From contig NC_053404.1 of assembly GCF_016859285.1 (NCBI RefSeq), forward strand, positions 18,201,105-18,265,104: DNA of 64,000 bases. The letters run 5' to 3'. Below the pieces are notes generated by a model. That model had not been told where the DNA came from. It saw nothing but the letters and a program-made list of their open reading frames with translations, and made no database searches. Shown piece after piece: positions 48,801 to 60,640 of the stretch. Made by a program: the position numbers and the translations under genes. Within the stretch, counting starts at the first letter, position 1. Each line of letters opens with the position of its first letter. The stretch is from Xiphias gladius (taxonomy: Eukaryota; Chordata; Actinopteri; Istiophoriformes; Xiphiidae).

Positions 48801-50452
48801 TCAGCAGTTTATTTAACAACAAATCATTATATACTGAATCACATGTCAGCAGAGCTGTTAGACCCTGTTCTTACACCTTGGTTCCTCCATTCTCTCTGGT
48901 CTTAAACCGCGCAGGCGGGTTCAGGTGTCTGGGAGTTTCTGAGAGGGAGGCGGTGATGGGCCTGTGTGGTCACGACTACTTCTACAACCAGGAGCTGCAA
49001 GAGTGCCAGGCCTGTTCAGACTGTGATGGAGAGCCCGTCACTAGCCCCTGCACAGCCATCAGCGACGCTTTCTGCGGCAAGCTTTCAGAGAGTCGGCTCT
49101 CCCAGTCTTGGGCGGCGAATGTGGCCATTCCCTCTGCCAGGACCTCTGGCGCCCACATCTTCCCTGGGCTTCAGCTAAACATCAAAGGGAAGGAGAGCAG
49201 CGATTTACTGTCAAACGAGTTGGGGAAGGTGACCTTCCTGCAGCATGGCCTGGTGTGGTTGGATCATAACTTTGCAATAAAGCACAGCTGCAGGAACTTC
49301 CTCCAGGTCGGGATGAGGCTCAACGGCAGCCAGGAGGAGGAGGGTCTGGACCTGAGCGGCGTTCGCATTGAACAGCCGGATGGGAAGTACTTTCAGGGCG
49401 TCAGCGTCAGCAGCGGGGTGGAGGTCGAGCCTAATCACACCTTCACTCTGCTGCTGAAGAGTCCGAATCAACACTGCAACCAGAGCAAGGATCTTCATGT
49501 GTACGATATCACCGCTCCCTCTTTAAGTCTGCTCTGGTTGTCTCATGATACCGGCGCTGTTGCAATGACAGCTCAGATGTCCCTGTTGGTGCACTACCAG
49601 ACCAGCTACCGCCCGACTTTCCGTATCACCTCCGTGTCCGACCCGTATATGATCAGCCTGACCCACGACAGCCGTGGGGTGCGCTTCACAGAGAGCGGTG
49701 TGGTGAAGTTTATCCTCCAGCAGGCACTGTACTCCATGGGCCACACCTGCATTCGAGAGGGTTTCTCCCTGATTGCTTATACTAACCGCAACGGGACCGG
49801 CCAGGAGGCGATGCAGGCCTTCAAGACGGGCGTCAACTACAGGGACACCTCCATCACCCTCTCTGGTGCTGTGAGCGTGGACGGCGGAGACACGCTCAGC
49901 TTCGAGATCGCATCTCCGTCCCAGTGCAACATCCGTTATTTTGGGGACGGCACTGGGATCAGCATGCTGAGCCTTATCTGGATTCCTTCGGCCGTGTCGT
50001 CAGCCTTGACTGCTACTGTGTCCAGGACTGGTCTTCCCTTTGGAGCCGTCAGGAATAAACCACTGTTGTTCCAGCAGATCAGCTCAGACACGCCGCAGGT
50101 TCATTTGGCCCGCTCGGGTGAGCCAAACAGCCGGAAGAACTTTATATTCCACGAGAAGGGGACAGCAAACATAGTCCTCAACCTGAAGCTGATCCACTCG
50201 TGTAATATAGTAAAACTCACTTTGCAGCAGTTGGGGGGTCCGGGTCCGAGCAGGCAGGCAGGTCCTGTGGCTCAGCAGGTGTCTGGATACATGCCCGAAG
50301 GGAGCGAGTGGGCCAGTATAGGGCTGAGGGCCTCGTTTCAGGTCCAGAACGGCACAGCTGTGTACGTTACTCTGGACTGTGTCCGTGGACGAGTTAACCA
50401 GATAACACATGAGGGAGGCACTAACATTTCGATCCTCTGGGTTGCGGTGTGA
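45828..50452 (+). CDS. Unnamed secreted modular protein (C-x4-C motifs, coiled coil, TNFR/EGF-like, three TNF/C1q-like modules)
   Basis: I do not recognise a named gene. Coding exons: 45828-46497, 47145-47704, 48621-48687, 48915-50452; in phase, about 944 aa. Order: signal peptide (VLLLLLSWGSLLHTAQA, cleavage about residue 23); low-complexity region with five C-x4-C pairs (28/33, 44/49, 119/124, 140/145, 160/165); Gln/Glu-rich heptad coiled coil (about 231-305); TNFR-like Cys-rich segment (about 363-410, CEKCTMCPPGFF); EGF-like segment (411-437, DRDEC then CLNTPGGFRC, calcium-binding type); second TNFR-like segment (about 450-486, CQACSDCDGEPVTSPC); three tandem modules of about 145 aa (500-642, 650-792, 800-944), each with one Cys pair and ending LSLLWL, LSLIWIP or ISILWVAV. 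There are several N-glycosylation sequons and no transmembrane segment. I infer an oligomeric extracellular protein, coiled-coil trimerised like C1q/TNF relatives. The function is unknown. Confidence 0.85.
47771..48126 (+). mobile_element. MITE with agtgtgtaggatttag ends, intronic
   Basis: The left end ccagtgtgtaggatttagtg and the right end cctaaatcctacactact are inverted repeats about 355 bases apart. The interior has the familiar perciform wording (gagaacctgcggtggtcttcag, gaaacatggcggtgtaac, ccctatgtagatatgaagggctcattc). It lies in intron 2 of the unnamed gene and is non-coding. Confidence 0.75.
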
Positions 50453-51000
50453 TCCAAGAAAGGATGGAGCCTCATGGAGCCTAAATGTCATAAATACATT
50501 TCGTGAGAAAAAAAAAGGACAGTTTTGCACAATATTGAATTGCAGAGCAGATTCAACAATTTACCAAATCTAGGAAGAATACTGGTTGATGAAAAAAACT
50601 CATTCATCTATTCCCCCATATTTTTTCATATTATTGTTTTAAATGTATATTTCATCGCCTGTTTAGACTTTTATTGTGAAATATTGTTTGGGTATGATTT
50701 ACAAACTATAAGTACTGCTTTTGCTTGAAGTACTTCGGCTGGTTGAGCAGTGACCAATTCTACATTGACTCTCTACGTGTGTGTTATGTCTGTACTGTAT
50801 GTGTGTGTGTGTGTGTGTACATATGTGTGCAGTGGTGCTTATACAGTATGTGATGTATGTGCGCGTGTGTACACACACATTGGCATGCCTACTTTTGCAT
50901 ATGGGTATGAGTCTTGACATGTATATCCTTTCATCCCCTGCATATATTTAACGTGCATACCTGTATGTAACAAACCTTTTTGTATTGTATCATTAGGCAT

Positions 51001-51629
51001 TTAAAGCAGTAGTTTGACATGTTTGGACATTTTGCGTTATTTGATGGAGAGTTAGATGAGAAGTTTGATACCACTCTCCGTAGATGGTTAGCTTAGCTTA
51101 GCATAAACACTGGAAACAGGGGGAAAGAGCTAGCCTGCCACCTCTAAAGGGAACTCATTACCACATTCTATCGTGCTTTTAAAATTCCATACAAAATGTG
51201 TAAAAACAATCATTTTGACAGTTGTTTTGTTGTTCCGACAAAACAGCTATTTTAAACGGGCTTATTTTGCAGGACTGTTTCTTGACTTGGAGCATTAAAT
51301 TCCTTAACTCTACGTTGGTTGCCTGGAGAATGCTAAGAGTCAAAAATAACCCCTCCTAAAATGGCACGATGTTGTTTTTACACCATTTTTTTGTACAGAT
51401 TAAATGAAGAGGTGCAAACAATGAGTTGCTGGCTGGCAGATTTTCTAACTTTTGGACAGAGTCGGGCTAGCTGTTTCTTTCTGTCCTCAGCCTGCGTGGT
51501 TAGCTAAGCTAAAGTATTGCTCGCCATAGCTTCATATTTACCACACAGCAATGAGGGTGGTATCAATCTTCTTGTCTAACTTTCCGCCAAAAGATGCGTA
51601 TTTCCCAAAATGTTGAACTACTCCTTTAA
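51001..51629 (+). mobile_element. Complete TTAA-flanked foldback MITE (piggyBac-type target site)
   Basis: TTAA at 51001-51004 and at 51626-51629 flank inverted ends (AGCAGTAGTTTGACAT against AGGAGTAGTTCAACAT). The two halves are themselves inverted copies: gttagatgagaagtttgataccactctc and gttagcttagcttagcat on the left reappear inverted on the right (ggtggtatcaatcttcttgtctaac, ggttagctaagctaaag). It has no coding capacity. TTAA target duplication is the piggyBac habit; the assignment is inference. Confidence 0.75.
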
Positions 51630-52179
51630 TGCTCTGAAGAGTTTGTCATGATTGAACAATACACTAATGCAATGTAGTAAACTTTCAGTAAGAAGGAGTT
51701 TTTGTACTTGATGATGTTTTTGATGATATTTATTTGCCTTTTTATACAACAGGACTTTTGTATTTACTCTATGGAAAGCATATATATATGAGCAAAACAG
51801 AAAAAAAACGTAATGTACATTGTAAAGCACTGAATAGGCAGTGTTGGTATTCAAATGTGTGCAGTGATAGCCTCCGTCATACATTTATTTGCGCACGTAT
51901 AACATAGTATTATGGAACGGGCAAATATCATACTTTGTTATTCTTTTGCCTAAATACTGTTTCCCTGTGAAGACCTGCCCATGCATATCGTTCCTAATTG
52001 CCTCTGTGTGTGTCTGTCCTCTAAACAATTAGGCACAAGTAAGTGTTTCAGGAAGTTGGCAGTGAAATTTCCTCAGCTTTATTCTCACTTCAGCATGTTA
52101 AATGATTTTCTTTGTGTGTGTGTGGTCGGGCTCCTTGCACATGACTTGTGGAACATGCATGTACTCTTGTTCAACGCCA

Positions 52180-52185
52180 AATAAA
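52180..52185 (+). terminator. Candidate poly(A) signal of the unnamed modular gene
   Basis: AATAAA at the end of a plausible 3'UTR. It is the clearest signal downstream of the stop. Confidence 0.45.
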
Positions 52186-53729
52186 ATGTTATTTTGACAG
52201 AAAAGACATTTCGTATAGATTTTATATTTATATTTTATATTATATTTATTTATATAAAACGTCAACTTCAGGGCAGGACACAGGACCTAAAAGTTTCCGT
52301 GCATATCCATAAAAATCAGAGATGAAAGGTACTGCACAATGTTGATGAATGAATACAGTTTATGTATTTTATTTAGCATAGTGTGAACCTAAGGAATTCC
52401 TATCAAGCCACATCATTCGACCTCGCGTGGGCTTTACTCCAGTACCTTGACAATGATTTTATAGAGGACTTATGTATCATGACAATCAACATCTCACCCT
52501 GAATGCCCATTATTTTCCATTAAGTTAAAGGGTAAAAGTTTAACATTCAGACGTTACTCATTCCATTTAATCTCAAACATACTGAACCTATTTAGAAGCA
52601 ACCTTATTCGGCAGCAAAGGTGCCAAAATAGGAGACATAATACCTGGAAAATCATACACTATATTTTTCCTCTCAATTGCTTTTAATCAAGTTCAAATTA
52701 TTCTTCCATCTATTACCTATAAGAGAGCTGTTCTTTGGCTTAAACATAACAAATAGCCTGTGAGTCAATGAGAGGGACGGAGCAAAAAAAACTGCTTGTG
52801 AGAAACAATCAAATGTTTCTGTCGGTTGCCTGAATTGAAAACAGGTGTTTCAGTGGAGCAGTGCTCCAGATGTCTGATGCCATAGATCAAATGAGACCCG
52901 CAGCACATGAAGAAGTTCAGACATCAGAGAGGGAAATGGGGACAGAGAAACAGAGCAGAGGGAAGCGAAAAAACTGAGAGGGGCGTGTGTGTGTGTTGAA
53001 AACTTTATCCCTAAATCTCCTCTAATCAATATTTTATATATTAACAACACTGAAATGAATGACGGCATGTAACGTGAAAGGGCTTGCTTGCTGTGAAGAA
53101 GTCACAGTGACTTACCACCAAACTTTAGTCTTTGAGCTCTATGCTTTTTTTAGTTTGCCACTTTTAGTTTTGGTTGTACTTCTGACAAATTCCACTGTCA
53201 TCAACCTCAATTCCAGCAGCCTGCAGCTGTTTCAAGCAGAAAAAGAAACAAAAAAAACAAAAAAAAACAAAACCTCTGCTAAGCCCACTTTATACTACCT
53301 ACCTACCACTAAATGACAGTTAAAGTTAGGGATTAGCTGGTGCAGCTGCAAAGTCAAACGTCTAGCAGCTATTGTAAAAAGCTAGATATTTTCTGCTGGA
53401 AGGGGAAAAAAGAAGTTTAGCCACTTTTAAACTACTTAAAAAAAAAAAAAAAACCATCTAATTTTAACCACCAACAGTTCAGTAATTACCCAAACCTCAA
53501 ACCATAGACCATAATCAGCACAAGTTTTTTTTTTTTTTTTGCATACTTGATGAACTAGCAGACTTGGAAGCATACGTTGATCACTACTAGAATCAGCCCA
53601 GCAAGACCCATTCAACCCAAACAAGCGAAGAACACATCATCCAAAGACACAAGCAATCTACAGACCGAGGTAGCTGATTGCTACACGTTAGATAAAATAA
53701 CTTCAGAAGGCAGTAGTGTGTTTTTTAGG

Positions 53730-54335
53730 GTTTTTGTGGCACTCCGCTACCCTCTACTGGCCAAAAAAAGAAAAAAACCTTCTGATGCAGCTTTAAATAA
53801 TTTTTGTTTTTACGGATCGGTTATACGCTTTCAAACTGCAAACGCTGATTTTTTTGGGCCATTCAGAAGCAGCGGAAATAAGCTGTAAACACATCCAGCA
53901 GATACGAAACAGCATTATCATTCATTAGGAGTTCATGTTTCTGGGCGCCTGGCGAATGTGAGTCAAATATTCACTCTCCGTTTAGATCTGTTTTTGGTCT
54001 CCACCATAGGAAAATATCTGGCTCTTTGATTGCCAAATGCTCCGCTATTAACTTTGTCTGTCTGCCATTTGGTGCCTGGAAGGTAGAATACAGGCGGGTT
54101 TTATAGCTTTTATAGAAAACAGTTGCTTTCTGTAACTCAAAAAAAATGCTATGAGAACAACGAAGGTTAACCAAAAAAGTAAAGCTTTGTGCCAAAAAAC
54201 CAAAACAATGAGCTGACAGTCGCTATTAAGTTCCCAGCTGCAGAGATGGGTAATAATTTCCTATGGGTTCATTATAGACGCCCTTTTCTTGTGATCCTTT
54301 AAAATATTGATTATAGCGGCTTTAAAATCTATTTA
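53730..54335. repeat. Diverged repeat sharing its right part with 58560-58775
   Basis: The right end (atgagctgacagtcgctattaag, gggtaataatttcctatgggttc, aaaatattgattatagcggctttaaa) matches the second copy in order. The left boundary is uncertain. Confidence 0.45.
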
Positions 54336-55924
54336 TACTTATTATACAGCTTTATACTTATTCTGAATTTTATCATGCAGGCTAACATGTGTATCTTTCA
54401 TAAATACACATATAACCTCAAGATGATCAGATGCCACAGTCAACATAAATGAACCAACCACCCAACCAATGAATTTCAGATTTCAGAGGTTCAATTCAGC
54501 AATGTTGGGATGAAAAAACACAGAAAAGGTGCCGGGCAGTTCGATGGGCTGCAGACTTGCATGCTAGTGTATCTGTGGCAAAAGAGAGAGACATCATTCA
54601 TCACCACACTGCATCTGTTGTGAGTTTATTTGCTTTCTGAGGGTTTTTGTGTTTGGACCTCACTGAAAATAGTCAATGGCATGCGAGGAAGTTCCTCTAA
54701 CACAACAGAAATGTCGGATGATTCCAAAAGCACAACTGCTTCAACTACTAATTTATCCAGTATGTATAATAGTACTACTTTTTACGTTTAGAAAGCTTTT
54801 ACGCTAATACTCTGAATGTGTATCTGTCTCCTTTGTTCTGGTTTGCTGAAAAAATGCAACATGGTGTCATGTTAATGGGCACATCAGTCGCTGTGATTTG
54901 TGGTCGAGGTGAACACCTTCCTAACCCGAACCTGGCCCCAGTCTGCTCCAGTGTTGACTTAAAAAGGACAAAGCCGGAGACAGGCTTACTTTAATCAGAA
55001 GTGGATGTAACTATAAGAGCCAAGGCCTCTTGTCTACAGGGAAATGTTTAGACCATGTGGTCAGGATTTGATGCTGCAAGCCTCCACACTGTGTGTTACA
55101 ATGATACTCTGCAGCGGATTTATGGGGTGTGAAGAAAATTTGTAATGAGGATTTTTTTTCAAAAAATCCAGATTGCTGGTTTCTTCGGAGAATAAATCAA
55201 ATCAAATGGTCTAAATAGAAAAATTAAATCCATTGCACAGTTTGAAATGTCTTTGTTTTGGAAAAACACTGCAACACTGAATTATAAACAATTTCTGTAC
55301 TGTACAAAGCTTTGTTAAACTTTGGTAATTTTTGTGTGTTTAGTTTGTCCTAAATAGCCAATAATCACTCATTTTACCAGGTTTTTTTTTTTTTTTTTTT
55401 TAGAGGTTTGGCCATATTTTAATCAAAGTTTTCATCTTTGTGTTACACTGTAATGCCAAAAACTCTAAATCATGTGCGTTAACTCATTGAATGACTTCAA
55501 GTGGATTAACTCCTGTAGACAGGAAACCTAACGGTATCTCTTTCTTTTTTTTGCCTGAATGGGAGAGATATTGTGTTCAGGGAAAAGTATGAGGCTACAT
55601 CACTCAACTGGTCAGATTCCAGATAACGTTTGCTCCAAGAGGTTTTTAAATTTCTCTTCGGAGTTGACAGAATGAGGGTTTTATGTGCACTGTGGCTATT
55701 TTCCCACTTAACAGCTGCATTTTAATGTCCAAACTTTTCAAACTCAGTGTAATCGTAGGAGCCCGTAGGTTAGTGAGGATCGCCCGATGAACCTCCATGA
55801 TCATGAAGCTATGGTCATGAGTTGCTGCATGAAATACATCAATACAGTATGCTGTGTTTACATTTTGATTTTCACTTCCTTCTTTTAAAAAGATCTATTT
55901 TCGAAACAAGAGTCAACGCTAATG

Positions 55925-56470
55925 GCTCTGTGAGGCTGTACAATACTTAGGCACATTTGGTGCATTGGGCTAAATGCTAACGTCATCATGCTAATGTGCC
56001 ATTTTCAACATGTTCATGTTTAGTAACTGTCTTAGCATGTTGAGATTTCCTACTACAGCCTGTTTAGAATTCTAAAATGTCCTAATCAGCACTAACCACA
56101 AAGTAAATCTGAGGCTGACGGGAATTTGGTCTTAAACTTAAGCACTGCACACGTTAAAAGTTTGGCCTGATAATGGCAGTAGAAGCAAAAGTTAAGGGAT
56201 CGCTAATGTTATTACAATTCATCCGGAGGGGAACATGAATGTCCGTCCTCAGTTTGATAAAAATCCATCCAAGAGTTGTCCAGATTTTTTTTTACTCAGT
56301 ACCACAAGTGTCAGTCTCATGGTGGCGCAGGAGGAAAAGTCAGGAGATCACCAATGTCAGGACCATTTATCCTCTGGGGACCATGAGTGTTTGTACAAAA
56401 TGTCATGGGAATCATGAAAATATGGTTCTTTGTCTCAGATTACTAAGGTTACACTCAAATTTTGAGATGA
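55925..56470 (+). repeat. Perciform interspersed repeat (gctaacatgcta family), copy 2
   Basis: Runs from ctctgtgaggctgtacaatacttagg, ctaaatgctaacgtcatcatgctaatg and gtctgaggctgac-like wording to tcatccggaggggaacatgaatgtccg, atccatccaagagttgtccag, catggtggcgcaggaggaaaag and cctctggggaccatgagtgtttgtac. It is a 3'-heavy copy with an internal repeat of the gaccatgaatgt unit. Confidence 0.7.
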
Positions 56471-57192
56471 TCCCTCCAGTAATTCCCCTGCCTCTGACAG
56501 AAGTGTGTCTAACAAAATTTCCAAAATAGGTGACTTGCTCAAATGTGCCTGGACACTGGGGCTGCATCCGTGCCTCTTACTCGTTCTCGGTCTTCATTTC
56601 ATCCCAAATTCTCCATCATCCTCCTGTTCTTGCGCATCCACTCATCCTGTCGCAATCTCCTCCCCTCTTTCATCCATCTGTGCCGGTGTTTCTCTCCTCA
56701 TTAGAGAGGTTACTGATGCATGAGGGAATGAGCTGGCAGGTCAGTAGCCACAAACACAGAGTGGGATTCATATTGAACAGCCTGTGAAAAAGTTTTCTCG
56801 GTCTGACAAACAGAAAATAAGTTGCCCACCGAGGCTCCTTTAAATTCCTAAGGTTTCCTCTGTCATTGAACATGGAGAAGAAATACTGTAAAAACAAAAC
56901 AGCTTGTTTCATAGTGTAGCGTGCAGCAAAACCTGCCTTCTGTAGGATATTTTCGACAAGCGAAACCTATACTGGCACTGTACATAATCATGCAGGACAT
57001 GCTCTATGTCCCTTTTCCATACTTGGCAAGGGCTCTGCATAGTTCCCTCCAGTGTCTGGTAAATTCCCTGATCACCAGGAATGCAACATTTAATTTTCTT
57101 GTTCCTTAGCTGACCTTAATCATTTCTGCGTCAAGGGCGATCTGAAACTCCAGAGCCATGGGATAAGTCAGCCTGGGCGTGGAAATAAATAC

Positions 57193-57193
<1 letters not shown>

Positions 57194-57222
<29 letters not shown>
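57194..57222 (+). repeat. (TG)n microsatellite
   Basis: About 14 TG units in the intergenic region. Confidence 0.9.
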
Positions 57223-57224
<2 letters not shown>

Positions 57225-57515
57225 TTGTGTACATTATACACATTCTATATGTCAAAGGCAGTGAGACCTGTCTTGCGGTCTTCATGAAGAGGCCATTTAA
57301 AGTGCTGATGATGAATAATAGGTTGGCTGAAAGTGAGCGAACAAGTCCCTCTGGTGTATATTTAAGCGGCGGAGAGATGCTCTCTCACTCCTATCAACTC
57401 CCCGGTGGCCCATGAGGTTAATTGCTTTCTCCAGCAGGCACTTACAGATTAACTATCTCACTGAATGCATCCATACAAATGACTCTGCATAGACCACACT
57501 GATTTGAGCGGAGTG

Positions 57516-57588
57516 GTGTGTGTGTGTGTGTGTGTGTGTGTCTGTGCGTGCATGCGTGTGTGCGTGCGTGCGTGTGTGCGTTTGTGTG
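57516..57588 (+). repeat. (GT)n and GTGC-type microsatellite
   Basis: Thirteen GT units followed by an imperfect (GTGC/GTGT) run. Confidence 0.88.
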
Positions 57589-58559
57589 GTGCTTTGCAAC
57601 AGTACATAGTGTATTGCTTAGGTAGCAGGCAGGGTGCACAGCGAGGTCAGAGGAGCTAATGAGTACGGCTAACTTTGAATAACAAAGTTGGCTCGACAGC
57701 CCCGCAGAAAAAAAAGACGCAGTAACAGTATCTTTAGCTTAAGCAGTCTTAAACAAAAGTGTAATAGTCCATGTATTTATATTACGGGTGGAGCCCAGCA
57801 GGAATGGCTGTGGTGATTTGCTAGGTGAAAAAATGTGCAGGCATTAAAAACTGGACTAAATTTTGTTTGAAAAGTGAAAGTTTTTAGCCAGCGAGCCCTC
57901 GTAATGACACTACAAAATAGTTGAACGTGATTGCCCGACGCAGAAAAGCACAAGGAAGCGTTTGCTGATCTGACACCCCGATGAGCAGGACGACATCATG
58001 TGTCAGTGCTTTTCAAAACCATTGCATAAATCATCTTAAACGGCTATGGTTAAGGTTTGGTCGAGTTCAGGCCCAAAAATGACCTGGTTTAGTTCAGGAG
58101 ACCTTCGCGGTCAAGGTTAAATCAGTCGCCTCTTAGTTAAGGTTAGGAACGATGGCTGTCATGGTTAAAAAAAAAAAAAAAAAAAAAAGTTCACTCTCAG
58201 AAGGAAGCGGGAGGCAAACAATAGTTTCTGATGTCAAACGTTTTCGTTGGACTTCCACTAGCCTTTTTTTCTTTTAATGAAGTTTGGCTAACCTTGAGGC
58301 TTGTTTGAGCTTTATGATGTTTGTCTGACTGTTCATTCTTTCTTGCTTCTTCTGTTTTGTCAATGTTCTCAGACCTCAGCAGCGAACTTGATATGTACAG
58401 TTTTCCTACTGCGGCCAAAACTACTAAAACAAGACCCGAGCTGAAATAAACCAGAATTATCCTTCAACCCTATGGGCGTTTATTCACGACTGCACCAAAC
58501 CGTATAAACACAACATTTACGTATGCGGCCCGTGTCAGGTATGTCAGAGCTTTTTGGCT

Positions 58560-58775
58560 GAAAAGAGCCGCTGGCTGTGTTTGAAAAACAACAACTATGA
58601 GAGCAGTGAGGGTCGATTCAAAACACTGAGCTGAAACACACTGATAGACTTGCTAAGTCTGGTGATAATTCTCCGTGGGTTTGTCACTACAAGCGACCCC
58701 TTTCACATTACGCAGTCATTTGGTCACTGTTAAATTAAAAATATTGATTAGAGCAGCTTTAAACTTACACGCCTT
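58560..58775. repeat. Diverged repeat, second copy of the 53730-54335 family
   Basis: Shares aactatgagagcagtgagggt, aacactgagctgaaacacac, ggtgataattctccgtgggtttg and aaatattgattagagcagctttaaac with the first copy. Confidence 0.5.
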
Positions 58776-60344
58776 ATACGTCTGTTGACCTCCAAACCAG
58801 CAAATCCATGCGTAGTGGCAAACTCCTGAAAAGCACAGCTGATAAATAGCAAAAAAAACAAAACCCCAAAGAGATGCCTTTGCATCTTCTTCTACTGTCA
58901 ACCAAGCATGCGGCCTCTCCCCTAAGGTGACCAGGCTTCCAGGCTTTCGTGCTTTGGCTGATCAGTGTCAGAGTGAAACCAATTTCTAATGGATGACCTA
59001 CCAGCTTCAGGGTTGGCATTAGGGCAGAGGCAGAGTTCAGGAAGAGTACGGCTGAGGTGAATGCCACCAATTCTGACGGACACCTACATCTGGCTTGGCT
59101 TATGCGCCTTACACACACACACACACAAGGTCTGTTTTCAGGAGGACTTCAGTTGTTTATAGGAGCACGAGAATCCTTTTGGCCTTTCTGTCAGAATGCT
59201 TTGGTGAGCCTCTTTCAAGCCAGCCACCCTGGATTTTACCATCTGTTGGCTTTCTTGTAAATCTCTTGCCAAGTGTGATGGAATAGTAACTTGGCCGTCT
59301 TAAACTTTATGACATGTTTGCTACATTTCTCCTATCTGCATCCCGTGTGTTTGGATAGAGCCGCTTTTCTCTTCTTTGTGTAATCACATGTAGGATTAGA
59401 GTATTGGGGCTTTGCAGGGCCTGTGATGTGCTCCACATGGTCGAGGTTGCCGCAGACACTGAGCAGACCATCCAGGTGACGCTGCTGATAAACTGCCCGT
59501 GTGGGAACGTCTCTGATCACTGGCGGTGAATCTCTGAGAAATGCCAGACCTGGTCATTATTCTTATTATTCCCTGAGTCAATTTTTAATCTGTGAGGGCA
59601 GTGGTGAAAATATTTAGACTCTGTGGAAGACCGAACTGCCTGTCAGAAAGATAACAGCAGCAGAGAGCCCGCAGAGGCAGCGTGTCAGGCTTGATTGAAA
59701 TTAATTTGGAAGTCTCATGACTCAAGAATCTCAAAAGTGATGTCAAGAGCACACACAGGTTATTCTTTGATGATAATTAATGGAGGTTGAGCTGACAAGT
59801 CATTTTGCCTCCGCGTAGCTCTGCAGCAAGCACAGTGAATCGTAAAAACCCATGAGGGCTGTAAAGGAGTATCGCTCACATAATGACTTCATGCGTGCAT
59901 GCGTGCGTATAATGTGTGTCCGAGGCTTTGTCCAGTCATTTGTGTGTCAGTATACGTGTTCTTTGCAGGTTATTTCTTTAATGTGTTTGTTTTTACAGCA
60001 CAGGTGCAACATTATGGGATTGTAGCTACCTTCCAAGCTCATTGTAATATATTTTTCTATATTTTTCCCTTTTGACAACAGTTCCTCTTTTTGGGGTTCA
60101 AGCTTGTTAGCTAACCTGCCCTCTACCAAAATGTGGTTCACTGGCTTGACCAAATGAAGTCTAATCCCAAATAATAGACTCTTTCTTGCAGTACTTGCCT
60201 GTGATTTTTGCCATGCATCGGGGCCTCGGGATAATGATGTTGGCAAGTTGGTCGTGATTTAAAACTTTTTTCCAGAGCAAAAATAGACATTTACTGGTGA
60301 TATTGCTGTGAAATTTTGTACTTTGTGTATTTATCTACCATTGA

Positions 60345-60640
60345 TTAGTTGTTAGGAATCTTGTCCATTAAAACCACTGGTTGGATTTCCTTGAAACTTG
60401 ATGTGGATTGTCATGGTCCCACTAGGAAGAATCCTCGAGATTCTGGCGAGACTGCTGGGTCCTTCTCTTTTAATGCCACCGTCAGGCTAGAATCTCTACT
60501 TGTAAACAAGAAATACTCAAATGTTACTGGTCAGATCGCATTGAAATGTATGGAACACATTCATGCAGAGGATGAACCCTTTTCACTTTGGATACTCCAG
60601 GACATGCCCTGTAACATCAGCTTCAGGAATTAAAAAACAA
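60345..60640 (+). repeat. Perciform interspersed repeat (gctaacatgcta family), degenerate copy 3
   Basis: Contains ccactggttggatttccttgaaacttgatgtggattgtcatggtccc and cttttaatgccaccgtcagg. This is the same unit as in copy 2 but heavily diverged. A 94-codon frame here is a by-product of the repeat. Confidence 0.45.

Larger units (their letters stand above)
50453..52200 (+). other. 3'UTR of the unnamed modular gene
   Basis: After the TGA at 50450 the sequence is AT-rich with a (GT)n run (50801-50818) and a complete MITE (51001-51629). A good AATAAA is at 52180-52185 (ccaaataaaatgtt). I infer a 1.7-kb 3'UTR that contains the MITE; earlier cleavage is possible. Confidence 0.45.

Noticed and set aside
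60349-60633. 94-codon plus-strand frame with several possible glycosylation sites
   Set aside because: It overlaps a diverged perciform interspersed repeat, has no splice context and matches no family.
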